Below, piece after piece: positions 55,459 through 64,000 of a DNA stretch of 64,000 nt. Numbering within the stretch: position 1 is the first letter of the stretch; each line of letters opens with the position of its first letter. The translations under genes were made by a program, and so were the position numbers. The notes under the pieces are model-generated. The model made no database searches and was not told the origin of the DNA. It worked only from the letters and a program-made list of their open reading frames with translations. Origin of the DNA: Natronosalvus caseinilyticus (GTDB taxonomy: Archaea; Halobacteriota; Halobacteria; Halobacteriales; Natrialbaceae); the NCBI RefSeq assembly GCF_017357105.1, contig NZ_CP071596.1, positions 620,001 to 684,000 of the forward strand, in the 5' to 3' direction.

Positions 55459-56568
55459 CTAGCATCCAGTCGGCCCGCACTCGAAGTCGATCTCGCCGTC
55501 GATGATGGCCTGCTTTGCGTCCTCGATGTTCTGGTCGAGGGAGTCGGGCATGCTGTCTTCGAACGCCTGTCCGGTCACCCAGTCGATCTGTCCACCTTCG
55601 GTCGAGAGGTTTTGTTCGCCCTGCACGCTCTCCCAGTCGTCGTTGACGACGGCTTCTGCGACCGTGTAGGTGGCCTCGTTGAGCGCCTTGATGGCCGATC
55701 CGAGGATCACGTCCTGGTAGCTGTCGAACGAAACCGACTGGTCGCTGTCGACGCCGAGGGCGAATCGGCCGTTGTCTTCGGCGGCCTGGAACGCCCCTTC
55801 ACCGGCGGCCGAGGCCGCGTGCCAGACGATGTCGGCCCCGCTCTCGATCTGTGAGGTGGCCTGATCGTTGACCCCCGACGGGTCGTTGAAGCTGCCGCCG
55901 TAGCCGGTGAGCACCTCGATACTGTCGTCGACCCAGTGGATGCCCTGTTCGTACGAGACCTCGAACGCCTCAATCAGCGGGATTTCTTCGCCACCGACGA
56001 AGCCGACGACGCTCTCGTCCGGATTGGTCGAACTCCCCTCGTGTTCGATCTCCTCCTGGGTCAGCGTCCCGGCACCGACACCGGCGAGGAACGACATTTC
56101 GTTGTTCATCTCGATCCACCCCGAGACGTTCTCTGCCTCGACGACGTTGTTGATGAGCATCCAGTTCACGTCCGGGTACTCCTGGGCGTTCTCCTGGAGC
56201 GGTTCGGTGTGCTGGTCGGCGACCAGGACGATCAGATCTGGCTCGGATTCGGCGGCGTCAGCCTGGCGCTGGCCGTACTCGCCCTGGTTGGTCTCTTCGA
56301 TCGTATTGACGCTAATGTCCCACTCGTCGGCTGCCTCCTCCAGCCCCTCGAGCGCATTGTCGTTGAACGCCTGGTCGTCGAAGCCCGCCGGGCTCGAGAT
56401 GATGGTCATCTGGTACTCGGCGTCGCTTCCGCCGTTTCCGCCGATACACCCGGCGAGGGCCATCCCACCGACGACTGCACCCGATCGAAGGACGGAACGC
56501 CGATCGACCGGTACGGTTCTATTGCGCGACTCTCCAGACCCATCACGTCCACCAGTTCTGGAAAACAT
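55459..56568 (-). CDS. BMP family substrate-binding lipoprotein
   Basis: 369 residues. The signal carries an Arg pair and a lipobox LAGC (about residues 38-41) followed by IGGNGGSD. The binding domain has AGFDDQAFNDNALEGLEEAA, VLVADQHTEPLQE and GVDSDQSVSFDSYQD. Family members bind nucleosides, guanosine or adenosine in bacteria. Here the ligand is inferred to be a nucleoside. TTTTATAG about 25-33 bases before the start is a TATA. Confidence 0.9.
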   Translation of the reverse strand: MFSRTGGRDGSGESRNRTVPVDRRSVLRSGAVVGGMALAGCIGGNGGSDAEYQMTIISSPAGFDDQAFNDNALEGLEEAADEWDISVNTIEETNQGEYGQRQADAAESEPDLIVLVADQHTEPLQENAQEYPDVNWMLINNVVEAENVSGWIEMNNEMSFLAGVGAGTLTQEEIEHEGSSTNPDESVVGFVGGEEIPLIEAFEVSYEQGIHWVDDSIEVLTGYGGSFNDPSGVNDQATSQIESGADIVWHAASAAGEGAFQAAEDNGRFALGVDSDQSVSFDSYQDVILGSAIKALNEATYTVAEAVVNDDWESVQGEQNLSTEGGQIDWVTGQAFEDSMPDSLDQNIEDAKQAIIDGEIDFECGPTGC

Positions 56569-57013
56569 GTCACTACCAGATATGGGACTCCTACTATAAA
56601 ATCATTTAGACCCAACAGGTCACTCTTGCCGTTAAAAGAGCTGTATAGGCCGGAATTCAGGTTGTATTTTATATTCTGTATCCTTATTTATCTAATTACT
56701 ATAATATACGTTAGAGTGACTGGTCGGCACGTACAGTTGTGGTCGGGTCGGCAAATACAGACTGGAGAGTAGTACCTTCAGCGGACCGAACGATCGTCAG
56801 GTGAGTTCCGCTAGTCCCTCCAGGCGTCGACTGACGCGTGAAACCGGACGAACGCTATCGATTTCGCCCACCGATTCAGGCGTGGAACACCACTGGTGGC
56901 TTGATAGGGATCGATGTGGTGGCTTTCCTGATGACTACGCGTACACGACCCCACCGTTCGCCGAGACACGCACTCCCGCTCCCGACTCTCGACGAGCAAC
57001 ACGGTGATTGCTG
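56569..57013. other. AT-rich divergent promoter region
   Basis: Contains the TATA of the BMP gene near 56593-56600 and a very A/T-rich block at 56660-56720. No ORF is supported. Confidence 0.5.
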
Positions 57014-57574
57014 ATGGGACGCATCCTCGTCGCCTACGGCTCGAGCGAGGGACAGACGGCGGCCATCGCCGATCGGATTGGTGACGTGCTCGCCGACGCC
57101 GGTCACGATCCGCTCGTGATCAGCACGAAACACCCGCCACCAGAGATCGATATCGGGCGCTACGACGGGGTCGTCGTCGCCGCATCCGTCCACATGGGCG
57201 ACCACCAGCCAGACGCCGTGTCGTTCGTTCGCGAGAACCTGGACGCACTCGAGCGCGTCCCCTCGGCGTTCGTCTCGGTGAGCCTGACGGCGGCGACCGG
57301 GGATACAGATGCCGACCGGACGACCGAGGCGTACGTCGAGGGATTTCTCGAGGAAACGGGCTGGTCGCCGACGCGAACCCACGTCGTCGCCGGCGCGCTG
57401 AAGTACCGCGATTACGGACTGCTTACGCGCTTCATCGTGCGTCGCATCGCCGGCAAGGAGGGGCTGGCGACCGACACCAGCCGAGACCACGAGTACACCG
57501 ACTGGGACGACCTCGAGGCGTTTGTGCGGGAGTTCGCGACGGTGGTGGACGATCATAGCTCGAGCGCCCAGTAA
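57014..57574 (+). CDS. Flavodoxin-domain protein
   Basis: 186 residues. The FMN loop is AYGSSEGQTAAIA (7-19), followed by YDGVVVAASVHMGDHQP and FVSVSLTAATGD, as in flavodoxin/HemG-like proteins. HemG in bacteria oxidises protoporphyrinogen to protoporphyrin in heme synthesis; that function is possible but not shown. A TTG at 57008 is an alternative start. Confidence 0.83.
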   Translation: MGRILVAYGSSEGQTAAIADRIGDVLADAGHDPLVISTKHPPPEIDIGRYDGVVVAASVHMGDHQPDAVSFVRENLDALERVPSAFVSVSLTAATGDTDADRTTEAYVEGFLEETGWSPTRTHVVAGALKYRDYGLLTRFIVRRIAGKEGLATDTSRDHEYTDWDDLEAFVREFATVVDDHSSSAQ

Positions 57575-58475
57575 CCCTTCATAGTCAGACACAGTATCCG
57601 GAAGAACGTAGGAACGTGAGTTGGGGGGTCGGAACTAGGAAGATGTGGTTGAGTAGTCGGGAGGATGCTCGAGATAGCGGTTAGCCACTGTAAGGCGTCA
57701 TAAGAGAGGAGAAAAGGAATGGAGAGAGATCCGAAAAAGCGGTGGCAAATCGTATGCTCGAATGTTCATAATCGGTTTCCGTATTGCGGTTTCTATGTTG
57801 GTAGCCCCTCATAAGGAAAGGGAGACGAAGATAGCCTCGGGTTGGAATCTCGAAGTCGAATTTGGAGGTTTAGAGCCTTCTCTGCGGGGATCGCGTTCGT
57901 CCACACGAGACGAACGAATGGGGCCTCAGCGGACTGTCTGAAAGTTCATAATCGGTTCTCTGCTATCGGTTTTGAGAGGGGAGACAACACCGAAATAGCC
58001 GAAAAAGGCGCGACGCCCTGTAAGAGAGAAAAAGCGCCCTAGAGAGGCTCTCGTGCCGGTTAGGCCTGTCTGGCTGCTCGAGATTAGTTCGACGTAGCGA
58101 GTGCCGACCACGAGACCGACTACGCTCACTGTCCACTCTAAGCACCCACTTCGAGACAGGCAGATACGCCCAAGCAGTCTCGAAAGGCCCATATTTGGAG
58201 ATTGGAGCGTGAGCCACGTCCTCAAAGGAGAACCTTCTCATGCACACTCCCCTCGACGATTTTCATAATTGGCCTCCCGAATCAGGATTGTACTACTCTT
58301 CCGGATGCCTCCCCCGATTATGAAGATATAAAACGCACTTTGAAGGGCACCGAGACTTTCGATTGGCTCTGAGCGGCGATACTGTGGTACAACGTCTGAG
58401 TCGAGAAAGGGAATCTCTGAGCATGACGATCTGGCACCCAAAAACATTTTTTCGGCCATCCGGTGTCGAGCACGT
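57575..58475. other. Large low-GC gap with short repeats
   Basis: About 900 bases with composition clearly different from the neighbouring genes and no gene I can defend. GTTCATAATCGGTT occurs at 57764-57777 and 57944-57957, 180 bases apart, and the similar TTTCATAATTGG at 58261-58272. Each of the first two is followed by a related CGGTTT about 10-13 bases later. It may be a decayed element, a ncRNA or old repeats. Confidence 0.45.
57764..57957. repeat. Direct repeat GTTCATAATCGGTT (two copies)
   Basis: Perfect 14-base direct repeat at 57764 and 57944, with looser similarity for about 20 bases downstream. A related third site is at 58261. No gene between. Confidence 0.6.
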
Positions 58476-58907
58476 ATGGATCCAGACGCCGAGAACACGG
58501 ATGACTCGACGACGGCCGGTCTCCAGTTGAGCGACGCCGAAAAAGACGCCCTCCACGACCTCCAGCTTGCCGTCGAGCATCTCCACCGGGGCTACGGCGC
58601 CCTGCTCGAGTGTCACCACGAGGTTGGCCACGCGATGGATCAGGTGGCCGACGCCGAGGACCGTCTCCGGGAGGCAGACCACGAGACCTGGGCGAACGAC
58701 CTCAGGGACGAGTACCTCCCCGCCGGCTCGATCGGCGACCGGTGGACCTACGAGCTGATCGAGGAGTTCTCCGACGGGTTCCTGCGAGAGCTGACCGACT
58801 TCGAGGCGACCGTCCGGGACGAACTCGCCGACGGCCAGGGACACGTCACCGAGCGCGAGCAACAGCGACGGTGGCGCGAGCGAGCCGAAGGGTGGAAAGA
58901 CGAGTAG
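58476..58907 (+). CDS. Haloarchaeal helical protein
   Basis: 143 residues, helical and acidic, with LSDAEKDALHDLQLAVEHLH, YGALLECHHEVGHAMDQVAD and ETWANDLRDEYL. The His/Cys-containing helix could suggest metal binding, but that is thin. A TATA-like AACATTTTTT is about 30 bases before the start. Its family is found only in haloarchaea as far as I can tell; function unknown. Confidence 0.68.
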   Translation: MDPDAENTDDSTTAGLQLSDAEKDALHDLQLAVEHLHRGYGALLECHHEVGHAMDQVADAEDRLREADHETWANDLRDEYLPAGSIGDRWTYELIEEFSDGFLRELTDFEATVRDELADGQGHVTEREQQRRWRERAEGWKDE

Positions 58908-59017
58908 CTCGAGAAGCGAGTCGAGACCGCGAAGGTCGAGCGACCTCGATCGAGCCGAGGCTGTTCGAGCGATGAAAGAGAGAAGATGTCGGCGACAGCG
59001 ACGGCAGTCGCGGTTCC

Positions 59018-60991
59018 TCAGTCGTCAGCCGGCGCCGCCCCGGAGCCGTCCTCGGCCTGGGCCTTCGTCCAGGCGAGTTTGCCGCCGGCAGCGAGGATGT
59101 CGCGCTCGCGCTCGGAGGCGTCCAGCGTGGCGGTGAACTCCTCCTCACCGTTAACGCGAACGGTGAACTCCTCGGCGCCGCTCGAGACGGCCTCGGATAC
59201 GTCCTCGACGATCTCGATGTCGTCGCCCTGCTCGATGGCGTCGTAGGTCTCCTCGTCGATGGTCAGCGGGAGCAGGCCGAAGTTGAAGAGGTTCGCGCGG
59301 TGGATCCGGGCGAAGCTCTGGGCCAGGACGCCCTCCACGCCCAGATACATCGGACACAGGGCCGCGTGCTCGCGGGAGGAACCCTGCCCGTAGTTCTCGC
59401 CGGCGACGAGGAAGCCGCCGTCGGACTCGAGCGCGCGCTGGGCGAAGGTGTCGTCAACGCGGCTGAGCGTGAATTCGGAGAGTTTGGGGACGTTCGACCG
59501 GTACATCAGGATGTCCTGGGTTGCGGGGATGATGTGGTCGGTCGTGATGTTGTCCTCCATCTTCAGCAGCGCCGGACCCTCGAGTTCGGCCTCGAGGGGG
59601 TCCTTGAGCGGGACGTCGCCGATGTTGGGCCCTTTGACGAGTTCGTCGTCGACGGCTTCGTCCGGGCTGATGAGGTCGGCTTTCGAGGCGTTGTACTCCT
59701 CGGCGAGTTCGAAGCCAGGATCCTCGAGGTCCCCGAGTTCCTCTGCCAGGTCGCGCGGGTCGACGATTTCGCCTTTGAGCGCCGCGGCGGCGGCGACCTC
59801 CGGGGAGCAGAGGTAGACGTTGTCGTCTTCGATGCCCGAGCGACCCTCGAAGTTGCGGTTGAACGTCCGCAGGCTCACCGAGTCAGAGGCGGGCACGTGA
59901 CCGATGCCGATACACGCGCCACACGTGGCTTCGGAGAAGTTGACGCCGGCGGCCATCATCTCGGCGACCCATCCCTGGCGGGCCAGCAGTTCGGAAGCCT
60001 GCTTCGAGCCGGGGGCGACGATCATCTCGGTCGTCTTGTTGACCTCGCGGCCCTCGAGCATCTTCGCTGCGGGGAGGATGTCCTCGAAGGCGCCGTTGGT
60101 ACAGGAGCCGACGATGACCTGATCGACGTCGGTGCCCGCGACCTCACTGACGGGCACGACCTTGTCGGGCATCGACGGTTTGGCGATCAGGGGTTCGAGA
60201 TCCGAGAGGTCGACGACGATTTCGTCGTCGTACTCGGCGTCGTCGTCGGGCTGGAGCTCGACGTACTCGTCGCCGCGACCGACGCGCTCGAGGTAGTCCT
60301 CGGTCTGCTCGTCGGTCGGGAAGATCGAGCTCGTTGCGCCGAGTTCCGTCCCCATGTTGGTGATGGTCATGCGCTCGGGAGCACTGAGGCTCTCGGCGCC
60401 AGGACCGGTGTACTCGAGGATCTTGCCGACGCCGCCTTTGACGGTGAGGCGACGGAGCATCTCGAGGATGACGTCTTTCGCGGTGGCCCACTCGGGGAGT
60501 TCGCCCTCGAGGCGGACGTTGACGACCTCGGGCATCTCGATGTAGTAGGGGGCGCCGCCCATCGCGACGGTGATGTCGATCCCGCCAGCGCCGATGGCGA
60601 GTTCGCCCAGTCCACCCGGCGTCGGGGTGTGGCTGTCCGAGCCGAGCAGGGTCTTGCCGGGCGCGGCGAAGTTCTCGCGGTGGACGTTGTGGCAGATGCC
60701 GTTGCCGGGGCGAGAGAAGTGGGCCCCGTAGGTGCCGGCTGCAGATCGCAGGAAGCGGTGGTCGTCAGTGTTCTTGAAGTCGAACTGGTAAGTCTGGTGG
60801 TCACAGTACTGGGCGGCCAGTTCGGTCTGCACTTCGTCGAGGCCCATCGCCTCGAACTGGAGCCAGACCATCGTGCCGGTCGTGTCCTGTGTCAGCACCT
60901 GGTCGATCTCGATCCCGATCTCCTCGCCGGTCTCGAGATTGCCCTCGACGAGGTGGTCGTCGAGAATTTTCTCGGTAAGCGTCTGTCCCAT
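59018..60991 (-). CDS. acnA: Aconitate hydratase
   Basis: 657 residues. The 4Fe-4S ligand Cys sit in GSCTNG and in CGAC (SEATCGACIGIGH). GNGICHNVHRENF, GSDSHTPTPGG and SRNFEGR-like FNRNFEGRSG are substrate-site motifs. The C-terminal swivel domain has FLVAGENYGQGSSREHAALCP. It interconverts citrate and isocitrate in the TCA cycle. Length fits the short archaeal/mitochondrial-type enzyme. Confidence 0.96.
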   Translation of the reverse strand: MGQTLTEKILDDHLVEGNLETGEEIGIEIDQVLTQDTTGTMVWLQFEAMGLDEVQTELAAQYCDHQTYQFDFKNTDDHRFLRSAAGTYGAHFSRPGNGICHNVHRENFAAPGKTLLGSDSHTPTPGGLGELAIGAGGIDITVAMGGAPYYIEMPEVVNVRLEGELPEWATAKDVILEMLRRLTVKGGVGKILEYTGPGAESLSAPERMTITNMGTELGATSSIFPTDEQTEDYLERVGRGDEYVELQPDDDAEYDDEIVVDLSDLEPLIAKPSMPDKVVPVSEVAGTDVDQVIVGSCTNGAFEDILPAAKMLEGREVNKTTEMIVAPGSKQASELLARQGWVAEMMAAGVNFSEATCGACIGIGHVPASDSVSLRTFNRNFEGRSGIEDDNVYLCSPEVAAAAALKGEIVDPRDLAEELGDLEDPGFELAEEYNASKADLISPDEAVDDELVKGPNIGDVPLKDPLEAELEGPALLKMEDNITTDHIIPATQDILMYRSNVPKLSEFTLSRVDDTFAQRALESDGGFLVAGENYGQGSSREHAALCPMYLGVEGVLAQSFARIHRANLFNFGLLPLTIDEETYDAIEQGDDIEIVEDVSEAVSSGAEEFTVRVNGEEEFTATLDASERERDILAAGGKLAWTKAQAEDGSGAAPADD

Positions 60992-61227
60992 AGCATCCCA
61001 AACTGGGCTATCCTGCCTGATAAATCCAGCGTGTTTCCGAGTGGGTGAGCGTCCAAAATGTGGTTGTAAAACGGTTCATTCTGCAATAATTGCGTCCACA
61101 GGTATGCGTTCGAGACAGTGACGAGAAACCGGTACTCGAGTTCGTGTACATATTCCTTCCAAATGTGTATCCGACGGCGTCGAGCGGGGGACAGCAATAA
61201 TTGCCGCGATCTACGACAGGAACCAGT

Positions 61228-61237
61228 AGCTATACAA
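61228..61237 (+). promoter_or_regulatory. TATA of the YeiH-like operon
   Basis: GCTATACAAC about 28 bases before the ATG at 61261, supporting that ATG as the real, leaderless start of the operon. Confidence 0.5.
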
Positions 61238-61260
61238 CCTCGGGTAAATCAGCCACTGGC

Positions 61261-61401
61261 ATGAACGGCGAGCGAGTCGGGAGACTGCTCGAGGGGACGG
61301 TCGATCGCTGGACCGCACTCGATACCGACTGGCAAGGTGTTGTCGTCGGCCTGGCGATCGTCGCCCTCGTCGGCGGTTTCGGCGTGGACGTCGCATGGTA
61401 G
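61261..61401 (+). CDS. 46-residue membrane protein coupled to the YeiH-like gene
   Basis: A single membrane segment (GVVVGLAIVALVGGFGV, about 25-42) after an amphipathic N-terminus. It has a good TATA and its stop overlaps the start of the YeiH-like gene (ATGGTAG, 7 bases shared). The sequence TDWQGVVVGLAIV resembles the extra N-terminal segment of long YeiH proteins, so it might be a split domain, a coupled accessory peptide, or a frameshifted N-terminus. Confidence 0.6.
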   Translation: MNGERVGRLLEGTVDRWTALDTDWQGVVVGLAIVALVGGFGVDVAW

Positions 61402-62384
61402 CGGCCGCCGCCAGAACGCTTCCCGGTTTGCTCGCCCTCTGTCTCGGAGCGGTGCTCGCCCGCGGTCTCTCGACGCTCGCGGGCCCGAACGAGTTGCTCC
61501 TCGCCATCGCCCTCGGGGCCGTGCTGGCAAACGGTGTCGGCGTTCCCGAACAACTTCGTCCAGGACTGGCAACGCACAAGATCTGGCTCGCCGCGGGAAT
61601 CGTGTTACTCGGCGCGTCGGTGACCCTTGAGTCGATCCTCGAGACGGGGGTGACGGTTCTCTTGTTGCTGGTCGCGACGGTGACGCTCACTCTCCTCACC
61701 GTCGAGGCGATTGCTCGAACCGTTGGCGGCCTTTCCGAGCGCTTCGGATCGTTGCTCGCGGCGGGTGCCGGAATCTGTGGCGTCTCAGCCGTCGTCGCCG
61801 TCGGCGGCGGGATCCGTGCTCGAGAGACCCAGATCGCCTACGCGGCGGGCACCGTGTTGCTGGTCGACGCGATCACGCTCGTCGTCTACCCGGTCGTCGG
61901 TTCCGTGCTCGATCTCTCCGGACAGGTCTTCGGCGTCTGGGCTGGCGTCAGCATGCTCTCGACCGGCCCGGTAGTCGCCGTCGGGTTCGCTCACTCGGAG
62001 ACCGCCGGGCAGTGGGCGACGATGACGAAACTCGCCCGCAATGCCCTCATCGGCGTCGTCGCGGTCGGCTACGCGAGCTACTACGCTCGTCGAGACGCCG
62101 GCGAATCGACGTCCCTGCGGCTGCTGTGGTCGAACGTCCCGAAGTTCGTGCTGGGCTTTCTCGCGCTGGTCGCGCTCTCGAGCGCGGGCGTCTTCTCGCC
62201 GGCCCAGCAGGAATCGCTCGCGAACGCGGTCGACTGGCTGTTCTTGCTCGCGTTCGTCGGCCTCGGGACGGAGATCCGGGTGGCGGACCTCAGGCGAGCT
62301 GGCATCGCTCCCGCACTCGTCGTAATCGCCGCAGTGGTGGTCGCGAGCGTGGTGTCGCTCGCGGTCGCCCTTGCGGTGCTGTGA
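61395..62384 (+). CDS. YeiH/UPF0324 family putative transporter
   Basis: 329 residues with about ten membrane segments. GLLALCLGAVLARGLSTL, EQLRPGLATHKIWLAAGIVLLG and ICGVSAVVAVGGGIRARETQ (the conserved Gly-Cys-Gly region) identify the family; VALSSAGVFSPAQQESLANAVDW is also typical. Bacterial homologues are predicted sulfate exporters, without solid substrate proof. Translationally coupled to the 46-residue gene upstream. Confidence 0.87.
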   Translation: MVAAAARTLPGLLALCLGAVLARGLSTLAGPNELLLAIALGAVLANGVGVPEQLRPGLATHKIWLAAGIVLLGASVTLESILETGVTVLLLLVATVTLTLLTVEAIARTVGGLSERFGSLLAAGAGICGVSAVVAVGGGIRARETQIAYAAGTVLLVDAITLVVYPVVGSVLDLSGQVFGVWAGVSMLSTGPVVAVGFAHSETAGQWATMTKLARNALIGVVAVGYASYYARRDAGESTSLRLLWSNVPKFVLGFLALVALSSAGVFSPAQQESLANAVDWLFLLAFVGLGTEIRVADLRRAGIAPALVVIAAVVVASVVSLAVALAVL

Positions 62385-62406
62385 CGCGTGACGGCGAGCA
62401 CTCGAG

Positions 62407-62790
62407 CTAGAGGTTCAGGACCACGAGGACGAGCTGGCACGCGACGATCACGCCGAGGGTCGCCAGCGCGCAGGCGTCGTAGACGAGCCGGAACTCGTCG
62501 AACTCGTCGATCGCTCCCCGGTGCACCAGCCAGGATCGGAGCCACCGAGCGCCGGCGTACAGCCCGATCAGCCCCACGGGAAATGCGACCAGGACTGCCA
62601 GCGTCGGCGCGTGTTCGGGTCCGTAGTAGGTGCCGATCGTCCACCGAATTCGGACGGTGCCCGCGAGGCGTCCGTACGAGACGGCGCTCAACGCGACGCT
62701 CGCGAGGACGATCACGAGACCACCGAGCGAGAGCGGTCGCGAGCGTTCGAGGTTCGAGCCATCCGGTCGGCCAGGGGTAGTCGTGACCAT
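62407..62790 (-). CDS. Small membrane protein (DUF1648/SdpI-like)
   Basis: 127 residues with three membrane segments (about 24-40, 66-82, 106-124). YGRLAGTVRIRWTIGTYYGP resembles the DUF1648/SdpI N-terminal loop. Convergent with the YeiH-like gene and divergent from the following regulator. Function unknown. Confidence 0.65.
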   Translation of the reverse strand: MVTTTPGRPDGSNLERSRPLSLGGLVIVLASVALSAVSYGRLAGTVRIRWTIGTYYGPEHAPTLAVLVAFPVGLIGLYAGARWLRSWLVHRGAIDEFDEFRLVYDACALATLGVIVACQLVLVVLNL

Positions 62791-62895
62791 GGCGCCTCTC
62801 GAGACGGCCGGGACCAGTAAAACGACTCGAGCACGGCTTCAAACCCTGCAGTCGTGGGAAATGCTATACGGGTGTGGGGTCGAAATGAGACCATC

Positions 62896-63258
62896 GTGAG
62901 TGAGGATGCGGACGTCGCGGCTGACGCCGACATCGAGCGGCTGGCGACCGTGCTCGAAGACCCGACAGCACGGACCATCCTCACCGAGACGAGCCAGGAA
63001 CCACTGTCGGCGAGAACCCTGAGCGAACGGTGTGGAGTCTCTGAACCCACGATCTACCGTCGCCTCGAGGACCTTCGCGAGTGCGACCTGCTCGTCGAGC
63101 GGACGAAACCGGACCCCGAACGCGGCCACCACCGAACCATGTACGCGACGAACTTCGAACGACTCACGGTCGAACTGTGCGACGGACACCTCGAGTTACG
63201 GGTCGACCGCCGCGAGGACCCCGCGGACCGATTCACGCGGCTGATCGAGGGGATGTGA
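62896..63258 (+). CDS. Winged-helix transcriptional regulator
   Basis: 120 residues from a GTG at leaderless distance from TATACGG (about 62864-62870). The helix-turn-helix (about 15-60: DPTARTILTETSQEPLSARTL, CGVSEPTIYRRLEDLRECDL) and a strand-rich wing make an ArsR-like fold. Start at 62854 is also open, but lies before the TATA. It is followed 1 base later by a small membrane protein, a pairing seen often in haloarchaea. Confidence 0.82.
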   Translation: MSEDADVAADADIERLATVLEDPTARTILTETSQEPLSARTLSERCGVSEPTIYRRLEDLRECDLLVERTKPDPERGHHRTMYATNFERLTVELCDGHLELRVDRREDPADRFTRLIEGM

Positions 63259-63259
63259 G

Positions 63260-63583
63260 ATGGCGTTCCAGCCACTCCAGCTGTGGGATCCGGCGATGCC
63301 ACCGGACTGGGTGATCGCGTTCCAGCAGGTGACGCAGGTCGTGAGCGTGCTCATCGGCGTGTTCATCGCCTACCAGGCCTACCGTGGCTACCGACGCAAC
63401 GACAGTCGACCGATGCTGTTTCTCGCGCTCGGATTCGTCCTCGTGCTCGCCGTGCCGTTCTGTCTCTTCGTCCTGTACGCCGCGATTCCGGGAATCCCCC
63501 AATCCGCCGTCGTCGTCGCCTCACAGTCGAGCCAGGTAGCGGGCCTGCTGGCGATCCTCTACGCGCTGTGGATGCCGACCTGA
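63260..63583 (+). CDS. Small membrane protein (DUF7521-like)
   Basis: 107 residues with three membrane segments (about 20-42, 52-74, 83-103). It follows the winged-helix gene by 1 base, so they are one operon. The pairing suggests that this protein senses a membrane or envelope state and passes it to the regulator. Function is not known. Confidence 0.72.
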   Translation: MAFQPLQLWDPAMPPDWVIAFQQVTQVVSVLIGVFIAYQAYRGYRRNDSRPMLFLALGFVLVLAVPFCLFVLYAAIPGIPQSAVVVASQSSQVAGLLAILYALWMPT

Positions 63584-63614
63584 GAGTGAGGATGAAGGTG
63601 AACTCGAGGCCGCC

Positions 63615-64000
63615 CTACCGAGAGCGCCGTCCGAGAACGAGCGCCAGAGCGACGGCGACGATCGCCGCACTAACGCCGAATCCTGGAACTGACTCTGCCC
63701 CCTCCGAAACCCGCGACTCGATCCCGGACTCGACGGTTACCGTCACCCGCTGGTCGCCGGCCCCGATCTCGTGGCGCCCGCGGTCCTCGAACGACAGCGT
63801 CGTCTCGACGGTCGTCGACTCGCCCGGACCGAGGGTGACGGTCTCCTCGGCGACGACGCCGTCGACGGTGCGGATTTCGACGGTCGTTCGCCCGACTCGA
63901 GACTGCTCGTTCTCGACCGTCGCCGTCACCGTAATCGACTCCCCGCGTTCGACCCGGTCGGGGTTGGCCTCGAGGGCCGTCACCGTGAGTTCGGCGGGGT
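63615..64000 (-). CDS. PGF-CTERM anchored surface protein, 5' part missing
   Basis: The frame is open to the window edge, so only the C-terminal 127 residues or so are seen. A CARDB-like sandwich (LEANPDRVERGESITVTATV, GPGESTTVETTLSF) is followed by SVPGFGVSAAIVAVALALVL and a basic RRSR end: the PGF-CTERM sorting signal processed by archaeosortase ArtA and exchanged for a lipid anchor. The rest of the gene lies beyond base 64000. Confidence 0.85.
   Translation of the reverse strand, partial: PAELTVTALEANPDRVERGESITVTATVENEQSRVGRTTVEIRTVDGVVAEETVTLGPGESTTVETTLSFEDRGRHEIGAGDQRVTVTVESGIESRVSEGAESVPGFGVSAAIVAVALALVLGRRSR

Noticed and set aside
59300-61048. A 582-codon open frame antisense to aconitase
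   Set aside because: Shadow of acnA; no domain, no promoter.

Overview
The window looks like a stretch of haloarchaeal chromosome. Most of it is GC-rich, the predicted proteins are strongly acidic, promoters have archaeal TATA boxes about 25-30 bases ahead of many start codons (leaderless style), and several families are typical of Halobacteria: DUF7344-like winged helices, PGF-CTERM sorting tails, Tat lipoproteins, S6e, an archaeal RNase P RNA and RFC-like AAA+ proteins. The abundance of CTCGAG hexamers and the gene content suggest Natrialbaceae, but that is inference. I see no transposase, integrase, CRISPR array, rRNA or tRNA.

Layout. 0.4-3.6 kb: two converging membrane winged-helix regulators, then a DUF1616 protein and a YdjM-like membrane hydrolase. 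4.2-10.6 kb: a five-gene minus-strand glycan operon (nucleotide-sugar dehydrogenase, GT2, DUF354, GT4, polytopic GT-C-like protein). 11-15.7 kb: a membrane winged-helix protein, glmS and an Asp/Gly/Ser-rich membrane-anchored protein; the first and last share a nearly identical promoter. 15.9-24.2 kb: an RFC-like AAA+ protein, a DUF7282/CARDB-like protein, rnz, an HTTM-DCC fusion with a membrane partner, a DUF460 protein, a tiny membrane protein and the RNase P RNA. 24.2-32.7 kb: a lipoprotein, nicotinate phosphoribosyltransferase, a membrane protein, an isochorismatase-family hydrolase, gpmI, a GNAT and pepF. 32.9-39.8 kb: a DHH nuclease, a PHP protein, small conserved proteins, a NifU-type protein, panE, an Lrp regulator and a zinc ribbon. 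40-44.1 kb: a hotdog thioesterase and ribonucleotide reductase alpha and beta. 44.3-48.8 kb: a zinc-ribbon protein, rps6e, and a TetR-MATE-unknown operon with a palindromic operator. 49-56.6 kb: two small exported proteins, a beta-CASP nuclease and a BMP-type ABC importer. 57-64 kb: a flavodoxin, a large low-GC gap, acnA, a YeiH-like transporter with a coupled small protein, a winged-helix/membrane pair and a truncated PGF-CTERM protein.

How the genes may work together. GlmS supplies glucosamine-6-phosphate for UDP-GlcNAc. The neighbouring dehydrogenase is of the WbpO/TviB type, so a HexNAc-uronic acid made from that pool could feed the glycosyltransferases for a surface glycan. Ribonucleotide reductase beta has Phe at the usual radical Tyr position and Glu as first metal ligand, the class Ic pattern. 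Its promoter region and that of the neighbouring thioesterase share a 17-base element in opposite orientation, the best hint of an uncharacterised regulatory link. Start codons were moved in many genes to agree with TATA spacing and family N-termini.
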